Assembly: GCA_037957365.1 (NCBI GenBank)
Contig: JARHVA010000006.1
Coordinates: 7,538,501 to 7,602,500 of the forward strand
Direction: 5' to 3'
Source of the DNA: Torreya grandis
Taxonomy: Eukaryota > Streptophyta > Pinopsida > Cupressales > Taxaceae
DNA: 64,000 bases
Under the pieces are notes generated by a model that was given only the letters and a program-made list of their open reading frames with translations, did not search any database and was not told where the DNA came from. The position numbers and the translations under genes are program-made. Of the stretch, positions 12,601 through 24,949 are shown piece by piece. Within the stretch, counting starts at the first letter, position 1; each line of letters begins with the position of its first letter.

Positions 12601-13771
12601 ACATTATTCTAGGACATTGTGAAGTAGGGTGTCTCTATTTATGCTTCTTAAGAGACTCCTTTCAATAAAGAATCAAGTGGTGTTCTTTAGAAGATCTTGA
12701 AGGCAAAGAATGAGTGCTTCCAGTTGAAGTTGGTGTGCCAAGATGAGAGAAGTGTTGTGTATTCAGTGTTTGTATGGACAAAATGAGTGTGCCAATAATG
12801 CATTCATGGACTCTAGTTCTTAAGGTAGGATATGGAGTATTTCAAGTGTGGAAGTAAGTTTGTTTGCTCTAGGTCATCATACCAATTAGTACAGAGGTAT
12901 GTATATTATTGATTAGTCTTTTAGACCAATAATATTTTGATATAGAATAAATGATCTTATGTTGTAAAGCCTTATATTGATATTTATTAGGTCATTGGAG
13001 TTAGGGGTAGCTAACTCAGATAGCTTGAATGGCTTGAGGAGTTATGCATGATGTGAAAAGGAACATAAGGATATGTTTTAGTCATGATTGAAAGATAAGG
13101 TGTTATGTACTATAGATGTTAACTAAAATAGGTTGAGATGATGACTTGAACAAACCAATCAGGTACTTAGACAATGTATTGAATCCTCATGCATAAAAAA
13201 AGTGGGAGCTTTTTAATTGGTCAGGTCCTAGGATCATATGACTATGTATAGAAACTTGAAGATGCTCAATTGATGTAATGAGACAAAATTTGGGAGTGAT
13301 AGCCCCTACATCACATCACTAGATACTATTGATGGAGCATAAGTCTAGAGGAAGGATCATAAAATCCTTGTTGATCCTTAGAAGAAGAGAAAAGGCAACA
13401 CAAGTATGTATATTTTGCAAATTTATAATGAATTCATGGTTGTAGGTTTTTGGACAAAATCCTTTATCTAATAAAGGGGTAGAACACTTTGGACAAATAG
13501 TGATAAGGAATACCTTTTCCATTGATGTTAGAGGGGGAGAAAAATTACAAATGCTCTTTGTAAAAGTTTGGATAAAAAGTGCAAATATTCTCTATAAAAG
13601 TTTGGAAGAGCGAGAAAGTATCCAAGATGAGTTTAGGAAAATATTTCATTGCCTAAGGGGGAGTAAGTTTGGTATGAAAATATTCATTTCATACTCATCA
13701 GAAGCTAATGCAAGCAATGTCAGAGAAAGAGCAAAGTATTAGAAGATCAGAGCATTTAGTTTGCCATCAAT
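12600..13771 (+). other. element D interior after Gag, no recognisable pol
   Basis: Coding-like K/E-rich peptides fade out near 12600. The rest (including small frames at 13319-13522 and 13500-13742) carries no copia integrase, RT or RNase H signature in any frame I read. Confidence 0.55.
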
Positions 13772-13786
13772 GACAAAGGGGGAAAT
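13772..13786 (+). other. element D polypurine tract
   Basis: GACAAAGGGGGAAAT directly precedes the right LTR (TGTTGGAAAT). This is the classic copia plus-strand primer and fixes the orientation of D and the LTR start. Confidence 0.8.
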
Positions 13787-16691
13787 TGTTGGAAATATGA
13801 TTGTCATTAATGTCAAAAGGGACATTATGAGCATGGAATTAATGCTCAAGGATGAATATGGTGATCATGATGATCCTATTAGAGGTCAAGTATGATTGTA
13901 ATTCTTGCGTTCATAAATGAAATTCATCTGGTTCTTTGTAATGATCATCTAGATATTTTGGGTCTAGACAGGAAAATATAAGTAAGCATATTGATGAGGT
14001 CAGTGTTTACACACATAGAGGAGTTAGGATAAAATGATCACATGGGTCTATTCAATTTTTTTCCTAATTTATATATGCTAAATATTAGATCACATGATGA
14101 AGCATGACAAAAGATATGATTGAACAAAGTAGGTCTCCAAGGCATTCTGACAGTGTTTTCCAACACTTAGTCAAATTTATAGTTTGCAAAAAAAAGCTCA
14201 AAGGCATTTTTATGAATACATATCTTGCACCTATGAAGACTTTGCAAAAAAAATCTCAAAGGCATTTTTATGAAGACATATCTGGCACCTATGAAGACTT
14301 CAAGAGAAATTGGATATATGGATGGAATATCCTATGTAAGAGGATCATATGTGCTAATTTACAGGTCATCTAAGTGAGACATGAGTTATACAGGTGCAAA
14401 GTTAGCCTTCTAGGCAAAATGAAAGGGTCTCCATACTTAGACAAAATCTGAACAACGTCATGTAAAGTTGTCATGATTTTAAAAAGATCATATATGGACA
14501 TTTGCAAAAGAAATAAATAGTGGATCTATTATGTATTTTTCATGAGCATCTTGAATATATGGACTGTAGGTTTAATTGAGAATGAATGAGCTCAAAATTG
14601 ATTTATTTAGCTCTCAAATTAGATAGGTTTTCTCAGTAAAACCCTAAGGTCTTAGCCATGGCATCAACAAGAAAATCTATATTTTAATGTTGACTTGGTA
14701 TAGTTTGGAAACAGTAACTTAAGTTACAACTTAATTCTATATCATCATTAAGAAATCGGCCCCTCAACCTAGCAATTACCAGCTCTGAGTAATGATCAAA
14801 AAACTTTATATTTTCCTAAGTCTAAGACATAATATATGTCCTAGCTTGATCAATGGATCACACTTCATTATACGTAGATGATCTAATTAATCAAATCAAA
14901 GTCAAAGTGTCAAATGTCCCTTCAAGTGAATGTGATAATGTTAAGTGTCACAAGCACATGAGTCTGTCAGATAAAGGACCAATGAGAGTCAGCCTATTAG
15001 AGGTAAAAGTTTGAGCTAGTTAGAAGATCAATTATTTATGCTTAATCATATATTGGAGATCCAATGAATCATGATGAATTCAAATTATCAAAAGGACCTC
15101 TGAGTTAACACGTAAGTGACAAGTATTGCATTCATAGAGATTATCAGATAGAGACCCAATGAGTGTAAGCTTATCAAATTTAACAATCGAGCTTGTCAGA
15201 AGATCTGATAGTGAATGGGTGATCATGAAAAAGAGATCTAATGGAGTAAATAGACTCAAATGGAACAAAGTGATCAATTTTTATCGACATAGTGACAAGT
15301 TAAATTTTGAGAAGATCGATGAAGTGAAGCGATCCAAAGATATAGGATACAATGAGATGAGGTCAAAGTGTTAAAGTTTAATGACCTAGTTAAGGTAAAG
15401 AATTTGCATCTTTGGAGATCCAATGACACATAGGAGATAGGATCTAGAGATTGATAGATGTATTTTAATGAGTGGAACATTAAAGTTCAGTAGTGTACAA
15501 AGATCTGATAGAGTGAGAGATCTTTTAAAAGGTATAAAGAAAGAGATCAAAGGCCAGTATTTAAAGTGTTTAACTACAAATAGTCAAGTGGAGAAACATG
15601 TAGGAAATATAGGAACTTGTGTATAAGTTCTATATCTCGACACAAACAATGGGATTGATCGATCCAATTGATCAAATCTACATTAAATAGCCTGTACATC
15701 AAAACTTGAGTATAACAGATGTTATCAAATAGTAAAGAGACATGTAATTATGATGTGATGCATGGACTTGAGATGTGGGAAACTTATATTTCAAGTCATA
15801 ATGAACTAAAGTCTAGAATTGGCATGATGTGTTACAGTCCAAGTGTGAACACAAAAAATATGGAACCCTAGATCATTTGTTTATATATATGATATCTAGG
15901 ACAAGGAAAAGTTTTTGGAGTTATTCAAATTATGTCAAACAAAAAATATAGTGACACAAAGGCTGCAGAGAGAGAGATGAAGTGTGTCAAATAGAAACAT
16001 ATACAGACACAAAGAGAGAGGGGCAGAGAGGAATGAAATCACATAGAGATCATGTGCAAAGAATGAGAAATTACATATTAAACTTGTAACAAAGTGTTAC
16101 AATTTGATTCATTTATGAATTTATTTTGTATACTAGAGTTGTAGGTCTATAGATCTAACTGGTTGGTGCCATCAAAAAAGCTGAGTTGGTGCTCAGTTAG
16201 GGGATTGGTGTCTGATTAGGGTTGGTGCCTTTAAACATTGTAACTAGTGAGGTTAAGCTAAGTTGGTGCTCAATTAGGGAGGTGGTGCTTCCTTAGGTTT
16301 GGTGCCCTTAAACATTGTAACCAGTGAGGTTAAATTGAATTGGTGCTCAGTTAGAGATATGGTACTTCTTTAGAGTTGGTGCTCTTAAACTAGGGGATTG
16401 GTATCTCCTTAGGGCTAGTACCCTTAAAAGTGTAACTAGTGAGATTTTTCCAAGTAAGGTGTTGAATATGAGGTTATATTATAATATTAGATTTTAGCAT
16501 CTATTCTCATCATGGTTTTTCCCTTTGGGTTTTCCATGTATAAATTTGGTGTCGTGTATTTATGTGTGTGTGATCTCTACATTTATCTTTTAATCTGCAC
16601 ACACTTTTGAATTTGATTTAAAAGGATTAAAGGACTAGTTTTAGTTGATATATTGATTCACCCCCTCTTAGTATGTAGTTGTGTTCCAACA
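13787..16691 (+). repeat. element D right LTR
   Basis: Full-length partner of 7197-10050, with a clean TGTTGGAA start and TTCCAACA end. It holds the tandem block at 16150-16450 and a TGTGTGTG-type run near 16560, both shared with the left LTR. Confidence 0.85.
16150..16450 (+). repeat. LTR-internal tandem repeat (right LTR of D)
   Basis: Three to four units with a period near 77 bp, starting at about 16178, 16255 and 16331 (GAGTTGGTGCTCAGTTAGG). Equivalent to 9510-9820. Confidence 0.75.
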
Positions 16692-17708
16692 TTAGGGCCA
16701 CTAGTTGATAGGCCAGATCTCAAACCACATTATTAGAGACCATGGACTAGTCGAGCATAATAGGTAGTAGAGCGAGAGGAGATGGATATAGAGGAAAGAG
16801 CACCAAAGGTACCACCACAAGATCCATAAGAGGAGGATAAATGACCAGCATAGATACGACATTGATGAAGGTAGTAGGAGCTAGAGATAGTAGAGACTAT
16901 CATTATCTGAGATGACCCAGTAGGTGGGTCAGAGTAGAGTTGGATGATAGAGACACCATCTAGGTATAGGTTGAAATGGACTCAAGCTATGGCTATAGGA
17001 TTTGCTTCTAGGAAGCGATTGATAGAGGAAGTTCTCAGAGGATGCATGGGTGGGGAGAATGTGATTGATAGTCATGTACATGGAAAGCTAGTGGTAGCTG
17101 ATACATAGACGGGTAATAATAGATGGTTAAATTTTGCTTAAGTTTACTTAAGAGACACTAGAGATAAATATATTTTGAGATATAATAATGATTTAATATC
17201 TATCTAGTGTGATTTTTGTAGGTGTAATATAGGATGAGGAGATCAGATGGGAGTCCCTAGTGAGGATATCACTCCATGATATCTTGGATGAGGAGCTAAC
17301 ACCGTATGACCCCACTATGCTAGAGGATCCCATGGTGCCATCTACCCTAGCTTAGGCAAGTTGATGTAAATTAGTAGGAGAGGCCATGAGGTAGCTATGG
17401 GCATACAAAGAGAGGATGAATCCATTGGTAAAGGTAGGTGTAGGAGAGATGTGAGCATGGTAGGATCTAGCTTACGAAAGAGTTACATATCTAGTGATCA
17501 TGACATATATAACACAGGTATAGGCCCAAGAGAGAGCAACACATGCAGCAACCCTGACCCATATGAAATAGGTATAGGAGTAGGAGAGAGTGGCACATCT
17601 AGTAACCTTGGCCTGGTTGGCATAGGTGTAGTCTCAATTGGCTCATCTATAGGGGAAAGTATTAGGAATGAGATCTTAGATGGCCTCTTTATATCATTCT
17701 ATTCATAG
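16692..17708 (+). pseudogene. plant mobile domain gene, 3' part, after element D
   Basis: Continues element B's plus-strand gene from the far side of D. A long frame reads PSRYRLKWTQAMAIGFASRK (about 16965-17025) and continues for about 80 more residues with few stops. A Gly/Ser-rich open frame at 17397-17708 may be its tail (repeated GIG and GESG blocks). The domain in this half is not diagnostic alone; the assignment rests on position and strand. Decayed. Confidence 0.45.
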
Positions 17709-20039
17709 GGATCAGATTGAATCATCTATAGGCAGCATGGCTAGGCCACAAAATAGGTAGGATGGGGCCCAACCATAGAGTTGGAACACTATATGGTTGT
17801 ATTATTGTATCAAAAACTTATGAGATATATATATGGCTTATTTTGGCAGTGGATGTTGATTGTATATGTTATAATTATGGTTATGTTTATGGATGCTTAG
17901 ATATATTTCTTTTTAGAACATGTGTTTAGTTTTTGTTATATATGCAATGGGAAATCTAAGTTGTGATTTCTTTTATAGCATTATGTAGGACACATGCACA
18001 GTTAAAAAGAAATAGGAAAAAAGGACTTGGTAAAATATAATTAATCAAAAATGTATTACACATTATTTCAAGTTGAGAAATGTGTAATAACAAAAAATTA
18101 CTAAGAATAAATGATGAAAAGGGTGCGGTAATCAAGATAGTAAAAAGATTGTTTTTAAACCAAGCGAAAGATTTGAACCAAATTAAAATAAGTAAATTCA
18201 CACTAAATCATGTTGATAAGTATGAAATTAATGTAATAAAGTTGAAAACATATAAAAAGGACAAAATGGTATAAAAACAAATCAATTAATTCAATCAATT
18301 ATACTAAGTTGCGTTGTGAAGTATAAGAGAAAAACAAAATCGACAAGAATTGGTCTTAAATTTATCACACTAATTCAAGCTGGGAAGTATGAAAAATTCA
18401 AGAAATGGTTGGATTCTTACATGTAATTTAAAAATAAGAAGATAAAAGTGAAAGAGAAATGAAATAAGCATAAAACATACTAAATCAAGTTGGGAAGCAT
18501 GTCAATGACATGTAACTTCATGATCAATTATATCTTATCTCATATTTGACACATGTATTTTTTTGATTGTGACTTGGATTATTAATAAAATTTATGAGGA
18601 GATTCAGGTTCTATCCATAGTCTTAAACTACAACTCACAAGGGGAACACCACTGGGGTGGAATAAATGTGAAAATTGGGTAACAAAGTATGTTGGTAACA
18701 GGAAGGTAAAATTATGGTAATTTGTGAGGATGGATAGGTCCTATCCATGGTCTTACAATGTAAATCACAAATGGAATCCCAAGGGGAGTGATTAGTGAAC
18801 AAAATAATATTTCTCAAGAAGAAATATGAGGAATGTAGGGAGTGAAAAAGGGAATTTTAAAATCATTACATAGGCATCTTATGAGAAAACCTTAGGAGAC
18901 AAGAGGCATATTAAGGACATGAGAAGACACTAAGTGACTAGTTACCATCAATGTACAAAGGAAACCCATTCTCTATAGACACAAAGCTTTATAGGCAAAC
19001 AAATGTGATACTAATATCAACTCATGAAATTATATTGGTACAAGAAAATTAAAATGGGCCTACCTTCCCATGATGTGTTCCACATTCCTTGGGACCCTTA
19101 CAGAGACATCGGTCTACTATGAAGATTAGGTACTTATGTGAGAAATTAGGTAGCACTAAATGATTTTTTTATTCTTATTTTCTAATATACTAGCCTACCA
19201 CACCTAATGGACCTTATCTCTATGATGAGTCCAACTGTAGAGTTTGAGATTTGACTAGAAGAAGGAGATGTCCTTTGAATCACGTCTTTTAATGTGATTG
19301 GACTTTTAAGAATTTTTGAATGTTTTTGCCTTTTGTATCATTTCCTTTTGTTAAATGATTTGGAATTTAAATTTTTTTAATGTTTTTTAAGATTCCTCCT
19401 CCATATGGATTTGGAATGACCAAATATGAGAGATATAGTGATACACATGAATGAGTGTGAGTCTTTGGCTAAAGGAAGCTAAGTAGCTGAAGACAAGACT
19501 GACTAGGACACTCAGGTTTAATAATGAAATAACATGTGATCTCAAGTCTAAACCATGTATATGTTTAGTTTATGAAAAGGGAATAAAGGAAAAAAGGAGA
19601 TCCAAAGTGGACAAGTGAAAAGAGAATATAATGAGATTAATTATTTTCTAAATGATCACATGGTAATATAAAAAAGGACCAAAGGGGACAAGGTTTGTAT
19701 AACCAAATTAAAATGATAATTATCCATGAAAAATAGAGATAATAAATCAAACAATCATGAAAAGGAAATAAGGGAGATTTTAAGAAAGAGACTCAAGAAA
19801 GAAAGAGAAAAAAATGATAAAGAAAAACATCCATAAGCAAACATAAATGTGACAGTATAATCAATATAGAGTGTGAAAGTAAAGTCACCATATAAGATAA
19901 ATAATAATTTGACATAATGTTAAATGATATAATAGATAGATAAATATAAAATTAGAGTGCACGTCCAATCCAAATGAAAATGTAAAATCACCATGCATGT
20001 GCTCATACTTACTAATAAATTTTCTCACCCACATTATCT
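17709..20039. other. element B interior between PMD gene and gag-protease block; degenerate repeats
   Basis: No gene supported. At 18065-18500 a motif like CAAGTTGGGAAGTATGT recurs about five times, 70-140 bp apart. At 18605-18790 two diverged direct copies contain TCTATCCATAGTCTTA / TCCTATCCATGGTCTTACA and a downstream ATCACAA. These may be leftover internal tandem repeats between two convergent genes. The plus and minus frames at 17956-18274 overlap each other and look like chance. Confidence 0.45.
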
Positions 20040-21480
20040 AGAACATTTGATAGATCTTTATGAAGTTGGAGGTGAACTACAGCTAGTGTCTCATCTATCT
20101 TTAGTGAAAACTAGGAAATTACCTCTTATTTAATCTCCTCAATAGAAAAATTAGGAAGGCTTGATGAATCTTGTTGAGGAGGGATATTAGGCAAGGGATG
20201 CTTAGAAGAATGCATGGGAGTGAACTCTACAAGAAATATGGGAATCACTGATGGAGAAGGGTCCACATGTGAGGGACTTAGATGTGGAGAAGGATCCACA
20301 AGTGAGGGAAGGTCCATAGGTGAAGGATTTATAGGTGGAGAAATAAAAGTTGATGAAGGGACCACAGGAGGAGATGAAACCATAGGATGTGGAACCATGG
20401 GAGAAGAAGGAGCATCCTTATTATGGGAATGACCTATGGGAGGAATAAAATAAGCGGTGGGTATAGATATAAGGTGATCTTCAAGGTGTTACTAAAGGAT
20501 GTGGTAATAATCAATTTGATGGGTGCCACATTGGTGCCACAGACAATACACCTCTCCATACTTAGGCATATACTTAGGTAATACCTTTAGGGGAGGTATG
20601 GCTTTATCTAAAGGCTAAGGGCTATAAGGATGCAAAAGTGTTAATATATTGTCATAGCTTATGATAATGGGTGGAAGAATGATTATCTATTCCATGAAAG
20701 CAATAGATAAGCTTGTGAATAGGCTTGGTATAATTACTCATAGGAGGAGGTGTAACAGGAGTGGAAGAAATTGGAGAAGACTCATCATCCCATTTGGAAG
20801 GAAATAGATCCATATGTGGTAAATTAAGCAAACCATCACTAAGAGAAGGTGATGGTGTGGAAGGAATTGGACTAGGCTCAATGGAAGGAGAAATGGGATC
20901 AAAAGTAGCAATAGACTCAGTGATAGCGAGAGTAGAAATGGGCTCAACTATACCGAGATCAATAATGGGCTTTAATGTAAGCTCTAATAAAGGAGTGGTG
21001 GGGTCTACAAAAGGCTAAATAAGGGTTGCACACATATTAGGGATAAGCATGCTATAGTGGTCAGGGTACCTAGAAAATTGGTAAGGTCTAGTTATAACAT
21101 GATCCATAAACATACTCTTATGAGTTTCCTTAGAAACTAGAGGTGTCTGCACCATCTCTACCTTATGATAAAGAGTAAAAATACTAAATTTAATAACTAT
21201 AAATTTTGGAATATGAGAAGATATATGAAAAGACTGAAGTAAAGAGGAATGATAACAGATAATCTCAATATCATAGGCTTGAACAAGATCACTTAAGAAT
21301 GGATCATCTAAGGAATAAAGATCATCGCAATCTAGTGTGTGAAGATCAATGACATAGGTAGTGATGACTTTATCATCTAATGAAGTGTGATTAATAGAAT
21401 TTTGAGTCTTAGTCAAGACAACAAGAATATCATCACAAGTAGGTTTGCGAGAATGAGGCTGTAAAGAAGTAATAAGTTAA
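20040..21480 (-). pseudogene. element B C-terminal extension after protease, Ser/Pro-rich
   Basis: On the minus strand after the protease. One open stretch (21416-21015) is rich in His/Asp/Leu with no family I recognise. A second (20398-20126) is Pro/Ser-rich, with repeats such as PSPHLSPSHVDPSPS. In an autonomous gypsy element RT would stand here, and no RT motif is visible. It could be the tail of a Gag-protease polyprotein or sequence that replaced pol. Confidence 0.4.
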
Positions 21481-21558
21481 GAGATGAGATGAGGTGAGGT
21501 GAGAAATTGGAAATTTTAATCTTTAGGTTGATCTCATCAAGTTCATCATCATCAAAAT

Positions 21559-22209
21559 CTAAGAAGTTAGGATGAATATTCCCAATGAGTTCAGGATGCC
21601 TGTTATAACCTCGAGTGGAATTGATGGGAAAATTAAATTATTGAGACTCACAGAATGAAACACTAGGTAAAGGTTCAAGAGTAGGAATTTTGAAGACACC
21701 ATGGTCTTGGAATTGTTCAAAATTATAAGGGTTAGTGTCACCTTGAATCCTATAAATGGTTCCATTGTGAGGGAATTTAATGTATTGGTAGGTAAAAAAA
21801 GCAAATACTCTCAGATGGTGAGTCCAAGACCTACCAAAGAAGATGTTATAAGAAAGAGGAAAGTTAAATAGCATCACCTTCACATGAATGGTGACATGTG
21901 GGATGGTAATGGGAAGCCACACATATCCTAAAATAGACATTTACCTTATATCATATCCTTGGTATGTGATGCATGTGGATTTGAGATTACATTCATAATA
22001 TCTAAGGGTTTTGATAAAATTGGAGAGGAAACATAGTTTCTAGAGCCCTCATCAATCAAGGCATGCTTGACTTGGATATTGCCTATTTGGATGTTAATGA
22101 ATAGAAGAGGATCATTTGCATGAAGCAGAATCTCATCTGGAATCATAGAAGTGATAGGAAATTTTGAGGAAAGATAAGTGCCCATTATTTCATAAACATG
22201 GATTGACAT
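21559..22209 (-). pseudogene. element B retroviral-type aspartic protease
   Basis: Two overlapping minus frames give the protease. The active-site loop is ALIDEGSRN (about 22050), equivalent to ALIDTGAS with the catalytic Asp kept, preceded by IQIGNIQVKH. The second half carries NIFFGRSWTHHL (about 21830), the conserved (L/F)GRxWxH block, followed by the KFPHNGTIY segment seen in Tat/Ogre-type gypsy proteases. It would have cut the Gag polyprotein. A frameshift near 21940 separates the halves. Confidence 0.65.
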
Positions 22210-24949
22210 ATATTTGCATTATTGTAAAATGATATATTCATATCCAAATAAGGGAGCTTTGCATCCTGCTAGGGGAGGATGAGGGATGTTCATTATGAAC
22301 AAGAGTTACATGACATGGTTTCTATGATGTATGTGGAGATGTCCTCTTAAGCTCAAGAAATTGAGTTTGGGATAGAAGATTAGTAAGTTCCATGATGGGA
22401 TCCCACTCATCATAACCCATAAGAAGGTTGTTCTAAATGGGTGCATAGTGATTAATGAGGTTCTTGTAAGGAGGAGCCGAAGTGCATTGGAATATATGAT
22501 AAGGTTTAGAACAAGGTTGTAATTCATGTTATGAAGATGAAGCAACTGTTTCAGGTTGGTTTTGAGAATTGGTATAATAAGTGTTAATAGAATCTTGATT
22601 GTCATTGGTGTTAGATAAAAAAGATGGATGGGTGGTAAAAATATAATAAGAAGTGTTATACAAGGGAGGAGTTGGAATAGGGTCATCAAAAGTTAAGGTC
22701 ATCTTGCCCCAACTCATTTAAGTGAGTTGGAGAAGAATATTAGATAAAATAGAACGTTTGAGACAATAGAGGAGTGTAGATAGGTTGAGGGTCAATGAAA
22801 GCCACCACCCTTCACATATTAGTCATATTAACCACATTCTCTTTGGGATTTGGATCAATAAGAATTTCTACATTGTTGTTGGAAGGGATGGGTTTGTCCT
22901 GGGTGTCTTGATTAGGTTAGTGATTAGGAAGAGGGTTTTTATAGATAGCCAAATGAGCATTAGCTTGATTTAATTTTTGATATTTAGTATGTGTCTCATG
23001 ATCTTTAAAATCAATGTCATAGGTTTGTTGATATTTTCTAATAATTGAATCATGATCAAAATTAGGACCAAGAAGAAAATCCATAGCTAAATTATGAAGT
23101 TACTACAAGTCTCATGATATGACCCCAACTAGTGTGAAACCAACAAAACTTTTTAGGATCATACTAGGGTTTCATAGGATGAGTGGGATCAAGTTCTTTT
23201 GGTAGAGGCCTAAGTAGATTCTTAAGCAATTAAATTTTAGATAGAGGTTTGTGAACATTGATAGTATTAGGTGATGATAAATGAGGATTGGTATATTTTT
23301 TATAAGGGGGAGTTGCTTTCAAAAATTGGTTAAGAATGATAGCTTGAATGGTGTGAATGGTGTCATAAGAATCCATGACACCATCATTAGAAACATTATA
23401 GTTTTTATTTTTAAGATATGAGGACCCACAAAAGGTTTGGTTGACTCGAATTGATGCATAAGGAAATCTTGACATTTAGCTTGGTCAATAGCCTCCTCTA
23501 AAGTATGTGGAGAGAGAGTGCAAACCTGATATTATAACTTGGGAAAAAGAGCATTAGTAAAGAGATGGAAAAGGTTATCATCAGCCATGTTATGTTCACA
23601 CTTGTTAGACAAAGTTTTCCACCTTTTAACAAAAGCTTGGGCAGTTTTATTTTCAAATTGTTTACAATTTATGAAATGGGCCAAATTATTTTCTAGGAAG
23701 ATCACTAGTTTGGAACTCTTGAACTAAGGCATTCACTAAATATTCCAAAATAGTAATAGAATGGGTTTTAAGTTGGTCATACCAATCTAAGGCATCACCC
23801 ATGAGGATTTTGGATAAGATCTTGGTAGCGGTAAAGGTGTTTAGTTTGACCTAATCCTTATAAAGATTTCCAAATGTTTTAAGATGAAGAGTATGATCAG
23901 TTGATCTATTATAAGAAATTGTAGGTGTGATACATCCTATATCAATATTAGTAATTTGAGTGGTAAGAGGCTCATTTTGAAGATGATTAAAGGTTTTGTT
24001 GATAAAAGGAGGTTTAGGGAAGGTTGAGGGATGAGATTGCCTTGGGAATATTGAAGAGGAGGAGGGCAAATATTTTGGTTATGCATGCCCCAAGTCATTG
24101 GTTGAGGATGATATTGAAGATGGAAGAGATGATTTTGCATTCTCATCATTTGATTTTTATTATGAGTTTGAAAAGTATTCATTTGATTAAGTGTTTTTAA
24201 CAAGATTTGGGGGGCTAGATTGGCATTATTAGCATTATTTGAAGCATTAGAGTTAGCATTAGTGGCTTGGGTACCACTAATGGTGTTGTTAGGAGCTTGA
24301 GATGAACTATTAGAATGTGAGGTACTAGTGGAAAAAATTTCTTGTGTGGCAAAAGATGGACTAGTGAAGGGATGAGAAGAGGAAGCACTAGAAGCATGAT
24401 TACCTTGGGTAAAATGATGCACTAGTGGATGGGTTGAAGATAGTAGGTCTTATAAGAGGCCCACTAGATGTAGAACCTACCATGTTAGTGGAGATACTAG
24501 GCATGGAGGTAGAAGAGGTTAAATAAGAAGTCATGGTATGAGAAGGGGTCATAATCGAGGGAAGAGGCTAAGAATCAAGGAAATTAGTACCTCCAAATCT
24601 AGTTGAGAATGTGGGAGAAGGTGAATGAGGCTCTTCAACTTAACCAATAATCATGAGATGGTAAATGATAGAGGTATATTTTCCTCAATGTTGAGGAAAT
24701 TTAGAGATAAATAAGAGAATTTCAAGGGTATACTCTAATTTGGATTGATCTTATAGGGATAAGAGAGGATTATGCTATGAAGAGGAATGAGGAGGGGTCC
24801 CATAGTTGGTTGTATGAGTAGATATATGAACATTAATATTTTTTTAAGAGAGGATCCTTATTCTACTTATGGGAGACCCTATTAGGATTGGTAAAACTCA
24901 TCATGTTTGTTGAATTCAATTCATTGTTGTCTTCAAAAATAAATTTCAT
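22210..24949 (-). pseudogene. element B Gag
   Basis: A probable start ATG lies at 24949 (MKFIFEDNNELNS). The N-terminal third is low-complexity and Asn/Ser/Thr-rich (24422-23937). The capsid core contains KILMGDALDWYDQLKTHSI (about 23800-23745), the conserved GDAxxWY block of plant gypsy Gag. A Cys-His motif, KFCWFHTSWGH (about 23140-23100), follows PxYDPK, as in Tat-type Gags with the CxxH...GH knuckle. Many stops and shifts make it non-functional. Gag runs directly toward the protease. Confidence 0.65.

Larger units (their letters stand above)
7197..16691 (+). mobile_element. element D: non-autonomous Ty1/copia with long LTRs
   Basis: The only plus-strand element of the nest. LTRs start TGTTGGAAATATGA and end TGTTCCAACA (left 7197-10050, right 13787-16691). 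The flanking duplication is TTATG/TTAGG (7192-7196 and 16692-16696), one mismatch. The interior (3.7 kb) opens with a copia-type gag and ends in a polypurine tract, but shows no integrase, RT or RNase H signature, so it probably relied on another element. It sits inside the PMD gene of element B. Confidence 0.8.

Noticed and set aside
18080..18274. Overlapping plus and minus frames as small genes
   Set aside because: Neither has a recognisable domain; they are mirror frames in AT-rich DNA between two decayed element genes.
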